This document shows, one piece after another, positions 20,132 through 29,450 of a stretch of DNA of 60,378 nucleotides. Source of the stretch: Evansella tamaricis. GTDB lineage: Bacteria > Bacillota > Bacilli > Bacillales > Salisediminibacteriaceae. The translations under genes were made by a program, and so were the position numbers. The notes beneath the pieces were generated by a model. The model was not told where the DNA came from. It worked only from the letters and a program-made list of their open reading frames with translations, and did no database searches. Numbering within the stretch: the stretch's first letter is position 1; every line of letters begins with the position of its first letter. The stretch lies in assembly GCF_019042215.1 (NCBI RefSeq), contig NZ_JAHQCS010000092.1:1-60378 (forward strand). Direction: 5' to 3'.

Positions 20132-20587
20132 ATGCAAAAGAAAATAGGAAAGATATTTGTCGATGGAGATGCATGTCCTGTAGTAAAAGAAATATTGGAA
20201 GTTGCAAAAAAAAATGATGCTCAAGTAATGTTTGTATCTTCTTATGCTCATATGAGAAAAGAAGAGTTTCCATCACTAGTGACCCATATTATGGTGGATC
20301 AGGACCGAGAAGCCGCAGACTTAAAAATAGTTAATCTAATTAAAAAAGGTGATCTGGCTATTACGGATGATCTTGGGCTATCGAGTTTACTACTTGCAAA
20401 AGGGGTTTTAATTCTTACATCCAGAGGAAATTGGATTACTGATCAAAAGATCGATTACTTGTTGGATTCAAGGCATCTTGCTGCAAAAAAACGACGTGCT
20501 GGGGGGAAAACTAAAGGGCCAAAAAAGCTTACACAGCAAGATCGTGATTACTTTCTGTATGAATTAGAAAAAATAATGTCTATTTAG
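20132..20587 (+). CDS. yqxD: UPF0178/DUF188 family protein YqxD
   Basis: A 151-residue PIN-like fold protein of unknown function. The N-terminal KIFVDGDACPVVKEIL and the C-terminal KTKGPKKLTQQDRDYF motifs are diagnostic of the family. It lies directly upstream of dnaG, as in B. subtilis. The ribosome site is weak (AAAGGATG about 15 bases away). Confidence 0.9.
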   Translation: MQKKIGKIFVDGDACPVVKEILEVAKKNDAQVMFVSSYAHMRKEEFPSLVTHIMVDQDREAADLKIVNLIKKGDLAITDDLGLSSLLLAKGVLILTSRGNWITDQKIDYLLDSRHLAAKKRRAGGKTKGPKKLTQQDRDYFLYELEKIMSI

Positions 20588-20702
20588 CAGGAATTTTGGC
20601 GGAGAAGGCGAAATTATATACGCCATCCCTTTTTTAAAGAGCAAGATAAAAAAATGTTTTATTTATATCGACTACTACATCAATTGTGGCAGAAGATATC
20701 AG

Positions 20703-20815
20703 GCGCTTGCGCTTTTCTTAAAAGGTAAGCAAGTATAAGTTTTTGCACCTTCGGGCAAGTTGTCTAGTTCCACTGCCCTAGCTTGTGACCAAAGGCGCTT
20801 GCGCTTTTCTTAAGT
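20703..20815 (+). repeat. Dispersed repeat, TGTCTAG family, copy 2 (shortened)
   Basis: CACCTTCGGGCAAGTTGTCTAG is followed by CTGCCCTAGCTTGTGACC and ends GGCGCTTGCGCTTTTCTTA. The same 3' end (GCGCTTGCGCTTTTCTTA) also occurs at about 20703-20720, so it appears twice. It lies just ahead of dnaG. Confidence 0.8.
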
Positions 20816-20832
20816 AAAGGTTGGTGAAAGAG

Positions 20833-22641
20833 TTGAGTCCACGAATTTCGGAGGAGAAAGTTGATGAGATTAGAAAATCCGTTGACATTGTGGACGTTGT
20901 TAGTGAATATGTTCAATTAAAAAAACAAGGAAGAAATCTCACTGGATTATGTCCTTTTCACGGAGAAAAGACACCTTCTTTCTCCGTATCCGCAGAAAAG
21001 CAATTGTACCATTGTTTTGGCTGTGGGGCTGGGGGAAATGTTTTCTCCTTTATCATGGAAATGGAGGGACTATCTTTTGTAGAAGCAGCAGCCAAAATTG
21101 CTTCTAAAGGAAATGTTTCATTACCTGATGTTGACCTCGATGTGAAACCAAAGGACGAAAAAAGTGCGTTAACCCATTGGTATAAAGGGCACCTACTTGC
21201 TGCAAAACTTTTCCATCATGTATTAATATCTACAGATGAAGGGAAAGATGCAAGGGAATATCTTAGACAGCGGGGTTTTACAAAAGAAGCTATTGATCAC
21301 TTTCAAATTGGGTATGCTCCAAATTCTTGGGATTTTCTGACTAATTTTTTAAACAAACGGGAACTTCCAATGTCTGAAATGGTGGAATGTGGATTACTTG
21401 CAGTGAGGGAATTTGACAAAAAACCGTTTGATCGATTCCGTGACCGTATCATGTTCCCCATCTGGAATAAACAAGGGGAAATCATTGCATTTGGGGGAAG
21501 AATACTCAAGGATGGTAATCCGAAATATTTAAATAGTCCAGAATCTGATGTATTTAATAAAAGCCAAATTCTTTATTATATACATGAGGCAAGGAAAGTC
21601 ATACGGAAAAAGAGCGAGGCTGTTTTGTTTGAAGGATATGTGGATGTTATTGCTGCATGGAGAGCGGGTATAGATAATGGAGTAGCCACATTGGGTACAG
21701 CGTTAACGGAAGGGCAAGTTAAATTACTGCATCGAAATACTGATAAAGTGATTCTTTGTTATGATTCAGATAATGCAGGACAAAATGCTACTTTCAAAAA
21801 TGCAAAAATACTGGAACAGTCAGGCATTTCTGTTAGAGTGGCAAGACTTCCTGATGGTATGGACCCAGATGATTATATTCAAAAATTTGGTGGTGAACGG
21901 TTTTCTCAGGATGTAATAGGTCAAAGCTTAACATTAATGGGGTTTAAATTCCAATTCTTTCGAAGAGGTAAAAATCTCCAAGATGAAGGACAACGACTGG
22001 AATATATCCAAAGCATACTACATGAAATTAGTAAGTTAAAACATGCTGTAGAGAGAGATCATTATTTGCGACAACTGGCAGATGAGTTTTCGATCTCTTT
22101 AGAAGCTTTAAAACAAGAGCAGTTTCAAATTTATAAATCCCAGTCCAAACAACAGAGGCGTGAAACCCATTCAAAACAGATACCAAAGCTTACAGTAACT
22201 CCAAAACGGATTTTACCTGCACATGAGGTTGCGGAAAGAAAGCTTTTGGCATATATGTTACAAAATAAAAGTGTTGCCTTTCAAGTGGAAGACCGTATTG
22301 GGGGAGCATTTAACATAGATCAATACCAAGCGATTGCTGCCCACCTATACAGTTTTTATAGTGAAGGTTACGGGTCCAATATATCGCTTTTTATAGAACA
22401 ACTACCTGACGAACATTTAAAACGAATAACGACTGAACTTGCGATGATGACACTTCCGGAAGATTTGTCTGAGCAAGAGCTAGACGATTATATTAGGCAA
22501 GTGGAAAAGTATCCTCAAAAGTTAGAGATTGAAAAATTAAAACTAGCCAGGAAACAAGCAGAAGATGCAAAAGATTACCATAAAGCAGCCACCATTGGTA
22601 TGGATATCATAAAAATGGAGCAAGCATTGAAGAACACATAA
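20833..22641 (+). CDS. dnaG: DNA primase
   Basis: A 602-residue primase that makes RNA primers at the replication fork. It has a CHC2 zinc finger (CPFHGEKTPSF ... CFGCGAGG, about residues 37-65), a TOPRIM catalytic core (EGYVDVIAA; CYDSDNAG) and a C-terminal helicase-binding domain. I chose TTG 20833 (MSPRISEEKVDEI) because GGTGA lies five bases before it and the length then matches B. subtilis DnaG. TTG 20821 is also in frame but its only purine-rich site abuts it. Confidence 0.95.
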   Translation: MSPRISEEKVDEIRKSVDIVDVVSEYVQLKKQGRNLTGLCPFHGEKTPSFSVSAEKQLYHCFGCGAGGNVFSFIMEMEGLSFVEAAAKIASKGNVSLPDVDLDVKPKDEKSALTHWYKGHLLAAKLFHHVLISTDEGKDAREYLRQRGFTKEAIDHFQIGYAPNSWDFLTNFLNKRELPMSEMVECGLLAVREFDKKPFDRFRDRIMFPIWNKQGEIIAFGGRILKDGNPKYLNSPESDVFNKSQILYYIHEARKVIRKKSEAVLFEGYVDVIAAWRAGIDNGVATLGTALTEGQVKLLHRNTDKVILCYDSDNAGQNATFKNAKILEQSGISVRVARLPDGMDPDDYIQKFGGERFSQDVIGQSLTLMGFKFQFFRRGKNLQDEGQRLEYIQSILHEISKLKHAVERDHYLRQLADEFSISLEALKQEQFQIYKSQSKQQRRETHSKQIPKLTVTPKRILPAHEVAERKLLAYMLQNKSVAFQVEDRIGGAFNIDQYQAIAAHLYSFYSEGYGSNISLFIEQLPDEHLKRITTELAMMTLPEDLSEQELDDYIRQVEKYPQKLEIEKLKLARKQAEDAKDYHKAATIGMDIIKMEQALKNT

Positions 22642-22688
22642 TATAGGTGATGCGGATACTGTCTTGAATTATAGGAAGGAGGGGTCGC

Positions 22689-23807
22689 ATGGCTGAGAAA
22701 CCGTTACGCCCAATGGCGGAAGGTGATTTATCCATCGATCAGGTTAAGGAACAATTATTAGAACTAGGAAAAAAGCAAGGAAATTTATCTTATGCAGAAA
22801 TTACTGAACGTTTAGCAGCATTTGAACAAGATTCCGATCAAATGGATGAATTCTTTGAATTTCTAGGTGAGCAAGGAGTAGAGATTCTGAACGAAACTGA
22901 GGGTGTTCCAAGCCTTCAGCAGGTTGAAAAGGAAGAAGCGGAATTTGATTTAACCGATTTAAGTGTTCCACCGGGAATTAAAATAAATGACCCAGTAAGA
23001 ATGTATTTGAAAGAAATTGGTCGTGTTCCTTTATTATCTGCTGTAGAAGAAATTGACTTAGCGAAGAAGATTGAAAATGGTGATGAAGAAGCGAAGCGCC
23101 GGCTTGCAGAAGCAAACTTGCGTCTAGTTGTAAGTATTGCTAAGCGATATGTTGGAAGAGGAATGTTATTCCTGGATTTAATTCAAGAAGGAAATATGGG
23201 TCTTATTAAAGCCGTAGAGAAGTTCGACTATAATAAGGGTTATAAATTTAGTACTTATGCCACTTGGTGGATTAGACAGGCAATTACAAGGGCAATTGCT
23301 GACCAGGCAAGAACGATTAGGATTCCGGTTCATATGGTCGAAACAATCAACAAATTAATTAGGGTTCAGCGGCAACTTCTTCAAGATCTAGGACGAGAGC
23401 CAACACCAGAGGAAGTGTCAAAGGAAATGGACTTAACTCCTGAGAAGGTTCGTGAAATCCTTAAGATTGCACAAGAACCAGTTTCCCTCGAAACTCCAAT
23501 TGGAGAAGAGGACGATTCCCATCTAGGTGATTTTATTGAAGACCAAGAGGCACTAGCCCCATCAGATGCTGCTGCCTACGAATTACTTAAAGAGCAACTA
23601 GAGGATGTATTAGATACGTTAACAGATCGGGAAGAGAACGTCCTGCGCTTACGATTTGGTTTAGATGATGGAAGAACACGAACTCTTGAAGAAGTTGGAA
23701 AAGTTTTTGGTGTTACAAGAGAGAGAATTCGTCAAATTGAAGCGAAGGCACTTCGAAAACTCCGTCATCCAAGCCGCAGTAAACGTTTAAAAGACTTTCT
23801 CGAATAG
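22689..23807 (+). CDS. sigA: RNA polymerase primary sigma factor SigA
   Basis: A 372-residue housekeeping sigma factor. It has region 1.1 (residues 1-80), region 2 with [20 protein letters not shown] and [11 protein letters not shown], and region 3. Region 4.2 carries [20 protein letters not shown], the -35-binding helix-turn-helix. AGGAAGGAGGGG precedes the ATG. It forms the conserved dnaG-sigA macromolecular-synthesis operon and is followed by a terminator. Confidence 0.98.
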   Translation: MAEKPLRPMAEGDLSIDQVKEQLLELGKKQGNLSYAEITERLAAFEQDSDQMDEFFEFLGEQGVEILNETEGVPSLQQVEKEEAEFDLTDLSVPPGIKINDPVRMYLKEIGRVPLLSAVEEIDLAKKIENGDEEAKRRLAEANLRLVVSIAKRYVGRGMLFLDLIQEGNMGLIKAVEKFDYNKGYKFSTYATWWIRQAITRAIADQARTIRIPVHMVETINKLIRVQRQLLQDLGREPTPEEVSKEMDLTPEKVREILKIAQEPVSLETPIGEEDDSHLGDFIEDQEALAPSDAAAYELLKEQLEDVLDTLTDREENVLRLRFGLDDGRTRTLEEVGKVFGVTRERIRQIEAKALRKLRHPSRSKRLKDFLE

Positions 23808-23816
23808 TTTATGATC

Positions 23817-23843
23817 AGCCTGACATTTTGTGTCAGGCTTTTT
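23817..23843 (+). terminator. Terminator after sigA
   Basis: A perfect nine-base-pair stem AGCCTGACA (23817-23825) with TGTCAGGCT (23831-23839), then T residues. Confidence 0.92.
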
Positions 23844-23867
23844 CAAAAGATAGAATGTATAATTTTG

Positions 23868-24025
23868 GCACCTTCGGGCAAGTTGTCTAGTTCCAGCGCA
23901 GAGCGTTTACTTCGCGTATATGCTTCGAGTTGCCGCGGGACGGATATACTTCAAAGCGATGCTTGTAGAGGAAGAGCCACTACCCTGGACCGTATTCCAA
24001 GGTCCTTATGCTTCTCCTCTTGATT
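23868..24025 (+). repeat. Dispersed repeat, TGTCTAG family, copy 3
   Basis: CACCTTCGGGCAAGTTGTCTAG at the left is followed by GCGATGCTTGTAGAGGAAGAG and CTACCCTGGAC. The core matches the 51.6-kb copy (GCGATGCTAGTAGAGGAAGAG). The rest of 24026-24239 before the next gene is AT-rich, with no further feature recognised. Confidence 0.78.
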
Positions 24026-24239
24026 GGTGAGTATCTCAAACTAAAAATGTTAGCGTTATCAATTCTTTCTGTTGCTTTATATTTTACTTAGTTTTTTGTC
24101 CTAATGCAAATACATCCTAATTTTTACTAACAAGAATAAAATCCTGATAAGCTCTTATGAAATCCTAATTGGAATTTTAACTTCCTAACCATAAATGATA
24201 TGATAAGAATATAATTAAAATAAGAGGTGTCAAATCTGT

Positions 24240-24974
24240 ATGGAAATTATTGCACATCGTGGTAATAAGCGATATACACCAGAAAATACAATGGCATCAT
24301 TTTATTCTGCTATGACATATCCAATCGATGGGATAGAATTGGATGTCCAATTCACAAAGGATGGAATTCCAGTTGTTATTCACGATGATAAGATCGATCG
24401 AACCACTAATGGGCGGGGGTATGTACGATCTTTTTCCTTCCAGGAAATTCGTCAATTTGATGCGGGGACATGGTTCCATGAACGGTTTCGCGGTGAAAAG
24501 ATACCATCTCTTAAGGAAGTATTCCAGTGGGCCAGCGATAAACAAGTATCCTTGCATGTGGAATTAAAAAAGCAAAAAAGAAATTCAACTGAGTATTTAA
24601 CTCAGTGTTTAAAACTGATTACGAATTTACATCTGGAAGACCGTGTAATTATTTCCACTTTTTACTTCCCGTACTTAAAATTTTTCAAAGAGAGACAACC
24701 TAAGATTGAGACAGCGTTAATTACGAAAAACCCAATTCTTCGTTCCTATCATTATTTAAATCATATAGGAGCAGATGCTATCCACATTAGAAACACGTAT
24801 CATGCTACACAGTTTTATAAGTATTGGTCTATGAAGGGAATACCTGTACGCCCTTATAATGTTCATAAAATAAAGGACGCATTAAAATGTCAGCGATTAG
24901 ATGTACAAGGGATTATTACAAATGACCCAAAGCAAATGGCGGATATTTTCCGAAGTGAATGTAAAACATCATAA
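24240..24974 (+). CDS. Glycerophosphodiester phosphodiesterase (cytosolic, GDPD family)
   Basis: A 244-residue TIM-barrel phosphodiesterase that releases sn-glycerol-3-phosphate from glycerophosphodiesters. Catalytic and metal-binding motifs are HRGNKRYTPENT (both catalytic histidine and glutamate regions), GIELDVQFTKDG and VIHDD. No signal peptide is present, so it is probably cytosolic, like B. subtilis YqiK. AGAGGTG lies upstream. It stands alone between sigA and cccA, an insertion compared with B. subtilis. Confidence 0.92.
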   Translation: MEIIAHRGNKRYTPENTMASFYSAMTYPIDGIELDVQFTKDGIPVVIHDDKIDRTTNGRGYVRSFSFQEIRQFDAGTWFHERFRGEKIPSLKEVFQWASDKQVSLHVELKKQKRNSTEYLTQCLKLITNLHLEDRVIISTFYFPYLKFFKERQPKIETALITKNPILRSYHYLNHIGADAIHIRNTYHATQFYKYWSMKGIPVRPYNVHKIKDALKCQRLDVQGIITNDPKQMADIFRSECKTS

Positions 24975-25124
24975 GTTAAAGAAAAATGTTAATTTAGTAT
25001 CGAGGTTCATTTAAATACTTTTCTAATAATAATTTTTAAAGTACAATAAGTGATAGCTTTGCATTTTGCACAAGCATTGGTTATAGTTCAAATATAAGAT
25101 TTTATATCAAGGAGGTACATAACT

Positions 25125-25490
25125 ATGAGAGGGAAACCCCTTTTTCCGTTTGCCATCACAGCTATATTAGGAATTGGCTTAATCACTATTTTATCCTTTG
25201 TTGGATTATATCAAGGTGGAGACGTGGCACAAGAAAACGGTGAGGAGCAATTTGAGACATCCTATGAGTTAGGGGAGCATGTTTACATTGGAAACTGTTC
25301 TGGTTGCCATGGTGGAGATCTAGGTGGGGTTGGATCTAATCCAGCATTAAATGCGTTGGAAGGTAATTATTCAGAAGATGAAATAGCCACTATTATCACA
25401 GAGGGTAGAGGTGCGATGCCTGCATTTGGCCGTTTGTCCAATGAAGAAGTGGATGCAGTCATTGAGTTCTTACTTACTGAATCAGAATAA
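25125..25490 (+). CDS. cccA: Membrane-anchored cytochrome c-550
   Basis: A 121-residue cytochrome with an uncleaved N-terminal membrane anchor (about residues 5-27), an acidic linker, and one haem site C58-x-x-C61-H62. The likely sixth ligand is M98 in RGAMPAF. It carries electrons to cytochrome c oxidase on the outer face of the membrane. AAGGAGGT precedes the ATG. Its place after sigA matches B. subtilis. Confidence 0.95.
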   Translation: MRGKPLFPFAITAILGIGLITILSFVGLYQGGDVAQENGEEQFETSYELGEHVYIGNCSGCHGGDLGGVGSNPALNALEGNYSEDEIATIITEGRGAMPAFGRLSNEEVDAVIEFLLTESE

Positions 25491-25500
25491 ATGTTAGAAG

Positions 25501-25531
25501 AAAGAAGGATATTCATATCCTTCTTTTTTTA
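25501..25531 (+). terminator. Terminator after cccA
   Basis: The stem AAAGAAGGATA (25501-25511) pairs with TATCCTTCTTT (25516-25526), followed by T5. Confidence 0.9.
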
Positions 25532-25626
25532 CAAGACTAAATCGTAGACTGTAACGATAAATAACACAACGCTTTATGTTCACTACAGCCTTTTCAAAAT
25601 AAAGTTAGTAAAAATAGGTGAATGAT

Positions 25627-26337
25627 ATGAATGATATTTCTTTGTCAAAAAGATTAAAGACAGTGGCTTCTTTTGTCCAAAAAGGGGCAAGGGTAGCCGA
25701 TATTGGATCGGATCACGCTTATTTACCGGTTTATTTAATCAAAAATGGAACGGCACAATTTGCTGTTGCCGGAGAAGTGAATAAAGGGCCATTCCAAGCT
25801 GCATTAAAACAAATTAGTAAATTTGGATTTGAGCATGCTATCCAACCAAAACTAGGAAACGGACTGTCTGTTATGGAAGGTGAATCAATAGATACGGTAA
25901 CGATTGCTGGTATGGGGGGACCTTTGATTGCTGATATTTTAGATGAAGGTAAAGAACGACTGACGACTGTAAAACGTTTAATTTTACAGCCGAATATTGC
26001 TGCAGATCGAATTAGACGGTGGTTGATAGAGGATAGTTGGGAACTACTCGATGAAGTCATTTTAAAGGAAGACGGACATATTTATGAAGTGTTAGTAGCT
26101 GAAAAAGGAAATCCAAAAACTCTTTACGGAAGTTCAGATGTGGAGAAAGAGATTTGGCTCGGACCAAAACTACTTCGAGAAAAAAGTCACATATTTATGG
26201 AAAAATGGAAAAGAGAACTTGTGCAGTTAGAAAAGATTCAGCAGCAGTTATATGTGGCTTCAGAATCAGAGAATATGGAAGCGAGGAAAAGGGAGATTGA
26301 TCAAAAAATTACATGGCTAAAGGAGGTACTATTATGA
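25627..26337 (+). CDS. trmK: tRNA (adenine(22)-N1)-methyltransferase TrmK
   Basis: A 236-residue SAM-dependent methyltransferase that makes m1A22 in tRNA. It has VADIGSDHAYLPVYL as the SAM-binding motif I, TVTIAGMGGPLI as the family NPPF-like loop, and a C-terminal coiled coil (about 180-230). ATG 25627 lies six bases after AGGTG; GTG 25618 is also in frame but the ribosome site would overlap it. It overlaps yqfO by four bases (ATGA). Confidence 0.93.
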   Translation: MNDISLSKRLKTVASFVQKGARVADIGSDHAYLPVYLIKNGTAQFAVAGEVNKGPFQAALKQISKFGFEHAIQPKLGNGLSVMEGESIDTVTIAGMGGPLIADILDEGKERLTTVKRLILQPNIAADRIRRWLIEDSWELLDEVILKEDGHIYEVLVAEKGNPKTLYGSSDVEKEIWLGPKLLREKSHIFMEKWKRELVQLEKIQQQLYVASESENMEARKREIDQKITWLKEVLL

Positions 26338-27452
26338 AGTTTGCCCATGGACAAACGATAATTCAGGAGTTTGAAGTATTTTCTCCAAAGAAATACGCTA
26401 TGGAAGGGGATAAGATCGGACTTCAAATTGGTACACTTAATAAACATGTAAAGAAAATTATGATTGCTTTAGATGTACTGGAGTCTGTGGTGGATGAAGC
26501 TATTGAATTAGGGGTTGATTTAATTATTGCGCATCACCCGATTATATTTCGGCCCATAAAGGCCCTTCGTACAGATCAAGCATACGGAAGAACTATTGAA
26601 AAACTTATAAAAAATGATATTACAGTTTATGCTGCACATACCAATTTAGATGTTGCAGACGGCGGAGTAAACGATTTAATGGCTGAAGCCATTGGTCTAG
26701 AAAATACAGAGGTTCTTGTAGAAACGATGGAAGATCCTTTAAAGAAAGTGATAGTGTTTGTTCCTGAAGAACAGGCTCCTGCAGTTAGGGAAGCCATAGG
26801 GAATGCAGGAGCAGGTCACATTGGTAATTACAGCCATTGTACTTTTAATACAGCAGGTACTGGCACCTTTAAACCTGGCGAAGGAACGAACCCTTATATA
26901 GGAGAACAGGGAAAAATGGAGTATGTGTCAGAAGTGAAAGTAGAAAGCGTATTCCATGCCTCTATTGAAAAAAAGATAATTCGTGCCATGCTAAAAGCTC
27001 ATCCATACGAAGAACCTGCCTACGATATATATGACATGGGTAATTCTGGAAAAACATTAGGTCTTGGTCGACTTGGTGAACTACCAGATGAGATGACACT
27101 TGAAAAATTTGCAAATCATGTCAAAAAAGTTTTTGATGTAAAAGGTGTCCGAGTGGTTGGCGATTTAACTCGTCCCGTAAAGAAAGTTGCTGTTCTTGGG
27201 GGAGATGGTAATAAATATGTGTCAACGGCTTTATTTAAAGGGGCCGATGTTTTTGTTACAGGTGACTTATATTATCATGTGGTACATGATGCTATGATGG
27301 AGGGCTTAGCGATGGTGGATCCAGGGCATAATGTGGAAAAAATCATGAAAGATGCTGTGAAGGAACGCCTTTTATCTTTCATTAAGGCTAAGGGATATGA
27401 TACAGAAGTCATTTCATCAGAGGTACATACGGATCCATTCCAGTTTATATAG
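26334..27452 (+). CDS. yqfO: Nif3-like dinuclear metal-centre protein YqfO
   Basis: A 372-residue Nif3/YqfO family protein with a CutA1-like insert in the middle (about residues 130-230). Metal ligands are seen in IIAHHP and YAAHTNLDV near the start and in GHNVEK near the end. The family is now linked to GTP cyclohydrolase/NIF3 chemistry, but function remains uncertain. AGGAGG lies six bases before ATG 26334. Cotranslated with trmK. Confidence 0.92.
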   Translation: MKFAHGQTIIQEFEVFSPKKYAMEGDKIGLQIGTLNKHVKKIMIALDVLESVVDEAIELGVDLIIAHHPIIFRPIKALRTDQAYGRTIEKLIKNDITVYAAHTNLDVADGGVNDLMAEAIGLENTEVLVETMEDPLKKVIVFVPEEQAPAVREAIGNAGAGHIGNYSHCTFNTAGTGTFKPGEGTNPYIGEQGKMEYVSEVKVESVFHASIEKKIIRAMLKAHPYEEPAYDIYDMGNSGKTLGLGRLGELPDEMTLEKFANHVKKVFDVKGVRVVGDLTRPVKKVAVLGGDGNKYVSTALFKGADVFVTGDLYYHVVHDAMMEGLAMVDPGHNVEKIMKDAVKERLLSFIKAKGYDTEVISSEVHTDPFQFI

Positions 27453-27485
27453 AACATTAACAGAATACTATTTGAATTAATATGT

Positions 27486-27530
27486 GAGAAAAAAGGGAAC
27501 GAAACTAGAAAAGTTTCGCTCTTTTTTCTC
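27486..27530 (+). terminator. Terminator after trmK-yqfO
   Basis: A long near-palindrome, GAGAAAAAAGGG ... CGAAAC paired with GTTTCG ... CTTTTTTCTC. The stem has one small internal bulge. Confidence 0.8.
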
Positions 27531-27584
27531 CTTTAAAAGGTCATATTTGCAGTTTTTAAAGAAATTATAAGTTTTCATATCTCT

Positions 27585-27680
27585 GTCTAGCTCCAGCGAC
27601 GAGCTTTATATCGGTGACATCCACAGGAGTGATGCTAACAGAGGAAGAGGCACTGCCCTAATGTCGTGTTCATAGAATCT
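27585..27680 (+). repeat. Dispersed repeat, TGTCTAG family, copy 4
   Basis: CTGTCTAGCTCCAGCGACGAG is followed by GTGATGCTAACAGAGGAAGAG and CACTGCCCTA. It is the same modular order as the copies at 23.9 and 51.6 kb. It lies between the convergent yqfO and ispH genes. Confidence 0.78.
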
Positions 27681-27718
27681 TGCACTTTGCATTTGAAAAT
27701 AGTAAATGTTCCTTTAAC

Positions 27719-28669
27719 TTAGCTCGTTTTCTTTTTTACCTTTGGAAGAATTCTCGTTAATTTAACAGTACTTGTCGTGTCCCAAGTATGTGGATCATCT
27801 TCATCAAATGCTTCAATAAACGATATAACTTCCTTGGTTATTGGAGTAGGAGTACTTGCACCTGATGTAACAGCCACTTTCTTTATCCCCTGCAGCCATT
27901 CGAGGTTTAATTCATTAATATTTGCAATACGATAAGCTGGGGTGCCGGCAATTTCATGAGACACCTGTGCAAGGCGATTTGAATTATTACTCTTAGGATC
28001 CCCAACCACAATTAATAAATCAGCTTCCTTCGCTTGTTCGGCAACAGCTTCTTGGCGGACTTGAGTTGCCAGGCAGATTTCGTTATGAACTTCAGCATGG
28101 GGATATTTTTTTAACGAAGCATTGATCAGATGCCCCACATCCCATTGACTCATTGTCGTTTGGTTAGTAATCAATATATTTGGAGATTGGATATCTAATT
28201 GATTAACATCATCAATGTTCTCCACGAGATGAACTATATCAGGAGCGACTCCCAAAGCACCTTCCGGCTCAGGGTGCCCCTTTTTGCCAATATAGATAAT
28301 CTCATAGTTTTCATCTTTTTTCTCACGAATTAAATCATGAGTTTTTGTAACATCTGGACATGTAGCATCAACCGTAGTCAGACCTTTCTCTTTTGCGAGT
28401 CGTCTCACTTCTGGGGAAACCCCGTGTGCCGTAAAAATAACCGTACCTTTTTCCACCTTCTTTAAAATCTCCAGTCGGTTTGGTCCGTCTAAAGTGATGA
28501 TCCCTTCTTCAGTAAATGCATCGGTAACATGTTTATTATGAACAATCATTCCTAATATATAGATTGGTCTAGGTAAATCCAGATTTTCAACCGCTTGTCT
28601 GGCTAACACCATGGCATCAACAACACCGTAACAATAGCCTCGCGGAGAAATTTTGATGACCTCCATCAT
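27719..28669 (-). CDS. ispH: 4-hydroxy-3-methylbut-2-enyl diphosphate reductase IspH
   Basis: A 316-residue [4Fe-4S] enzyme, the last step of the MEP isoprenoid pathway. The three cluster cysteines lie in GYCYGV (C13), DATCPDV and NEICLATQ, and the active-site TNQTTMS motif is present. GAGGAGGAATC precedes the start (ATG 28669, or 28666 in tandem). The earlier pathway enzyme IspG is encoded about 20 kb away at 47262-48371. Confidence 0.97.
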   Translation of the reverse strand: MMEVIKISPRGYCYGVVDAMVLARQAVENLDLPRPIYILGMIVHNKHVTDAFTEEGIITLDGPNRLEILKKVEKGTVIFTAHGVSPEVRRLAKEKGLTTVDATCPDVTKTHDLIREKKDENYEIIYIGKKGHPEPEGALGVAPDIVHLVENIDDVNQLDIQSPNILITNQTTMSQWDVGHLINASLKKYPHAEVHNEICLATQVRQEAVAEQAKEADLLIVVGDPKSNNSNRLAQVSHEIAGTPAYRIANINELNLEWLQGIKKVAVTSGASTPTPITKEVISFIEAFDEDDPHTWDTTSTVKLTRILPKVKKKTS

Positions 28670-28774
28670 GATTCCTCCTCTAGTATAAAATAAGTTCTAG
28701 TTAACATTATAAAGGGTATAAGCGTAAAATGAAAATAAATGATAAATGATTGTTTGTTCTTGATGATTTTTTAG

Positions 28775-28812
28775 TAAAAAAGCCCTTCGCTTTTATGCGA
28801 AAGGCTAAATGT
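28775..28812 (-). terminator. Terminator after the carD-like gene
   Basis: Read on the minus strand, AGCCTTTCGC pairs with GCGAAGGGCT (28806-28797 with 28790-28781) and a T-run follows. Confidence 0.88.
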
Positions 28813-28814
28813 AT

Positions 28815-29312
28815 TTATGCTCCTTTGGAATTATCTGTAATAAATTGATACGCTTCTTCTTCTGATAAGTCGTTAACAAGCATTAATTCACTGACAATAA
28901 ATTGTTTTGCACGATCTAAATTTTTACGGTCCTCCATGTGTAGGCCGTTTGTACGTTCCCCTTCTTTAGAAGTAAGGTTCGAAATAACGGCTGCCGCATC
29001 CATGATACAACCGGTTTTTAAAAGTGTTTCATTCTCTTTTGAGTAAGGGCGTGCCGCATCCTTTTTGGAGGTGGTGGATAATTCAGTCGGCTTCAATGCT
29101 GTAGCCAACTCATCTATTTCTTTCGGTTGGATAACTTTTCTTAATCCAGATTCTTTCACACGGTTTTCAGGTAACATCAGTGTAACGTGGTTTAATGGGA
29201 AAAACACCACATAATAGTTTAATTTCTCTCCCAATATATCCTTTTCTTCAATATCCTGAATGGTTCCTGCTCCATGGTATGGATAAACTACGTGATCACC
29301 GACTTTAAACAT
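28815..29312 (-). CDS. CarD/CdnL-type RNA polymerase-binding regulator
   Basis: A 165-residue protein with an N-terminal CarD/TRCF RNA polymerase interaction domain (MFKVGDHVVYPYHGAGTI, residues 1-65) and a C-terminal helical domain (about 80-160, ISNLTSKEGERTNGLHMEDRKNLDRA). CarD proteins bind the RNAP beta subunit and stabilise open complexes at promoters such as rRNA. ATG 29312 lies seven bases after GGAGG; the in-frame ATG at 29318 is too close. It is transcribed alone, in the same direction as ispH. Confidence 0.9.
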   Translation of the reverse strand: MFKVGDHVVYPYHGAGTIQDIEEKDILGEKLNYYVVFFPLNHVTLMLPENRVKESGLRKVIQPKEIDELATALKPTELSTTSKKDAARPYSKENETLLKTGCIMDAAAVISNLTSKEGERTNGLHMEDRKNLDRAKQFIVSELMLVNDLSEEEAYQFITDNSKGA

Positions 29313-29412
29313 GTGCATTCCTCCAATACAATAGTAACTACTATTGTAACACATATGGAATCAAATTTAAAATTTTACTATGGAAATGTTATTAAGTCAA
29401 TGGAAAAATAAG

Positions 29413-29450
29413 AAAAATCCAGTCAAATGGTTAAAGTTTGACTGGATTTT
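29413..29450 (-). terminator. Terminator after yqfQ
   Basis: A 14-bp perfect stem (29414-29427 with 29437-29450). On the minus strand it is followed by a T-rich run. Confidence 0.9.

Noticed and set aside
23811-24023. 70-codon plus-strand frame after sigA
   Set aside because: It spans the sigA terminator and a dispersed repeat and has no ribosome site.
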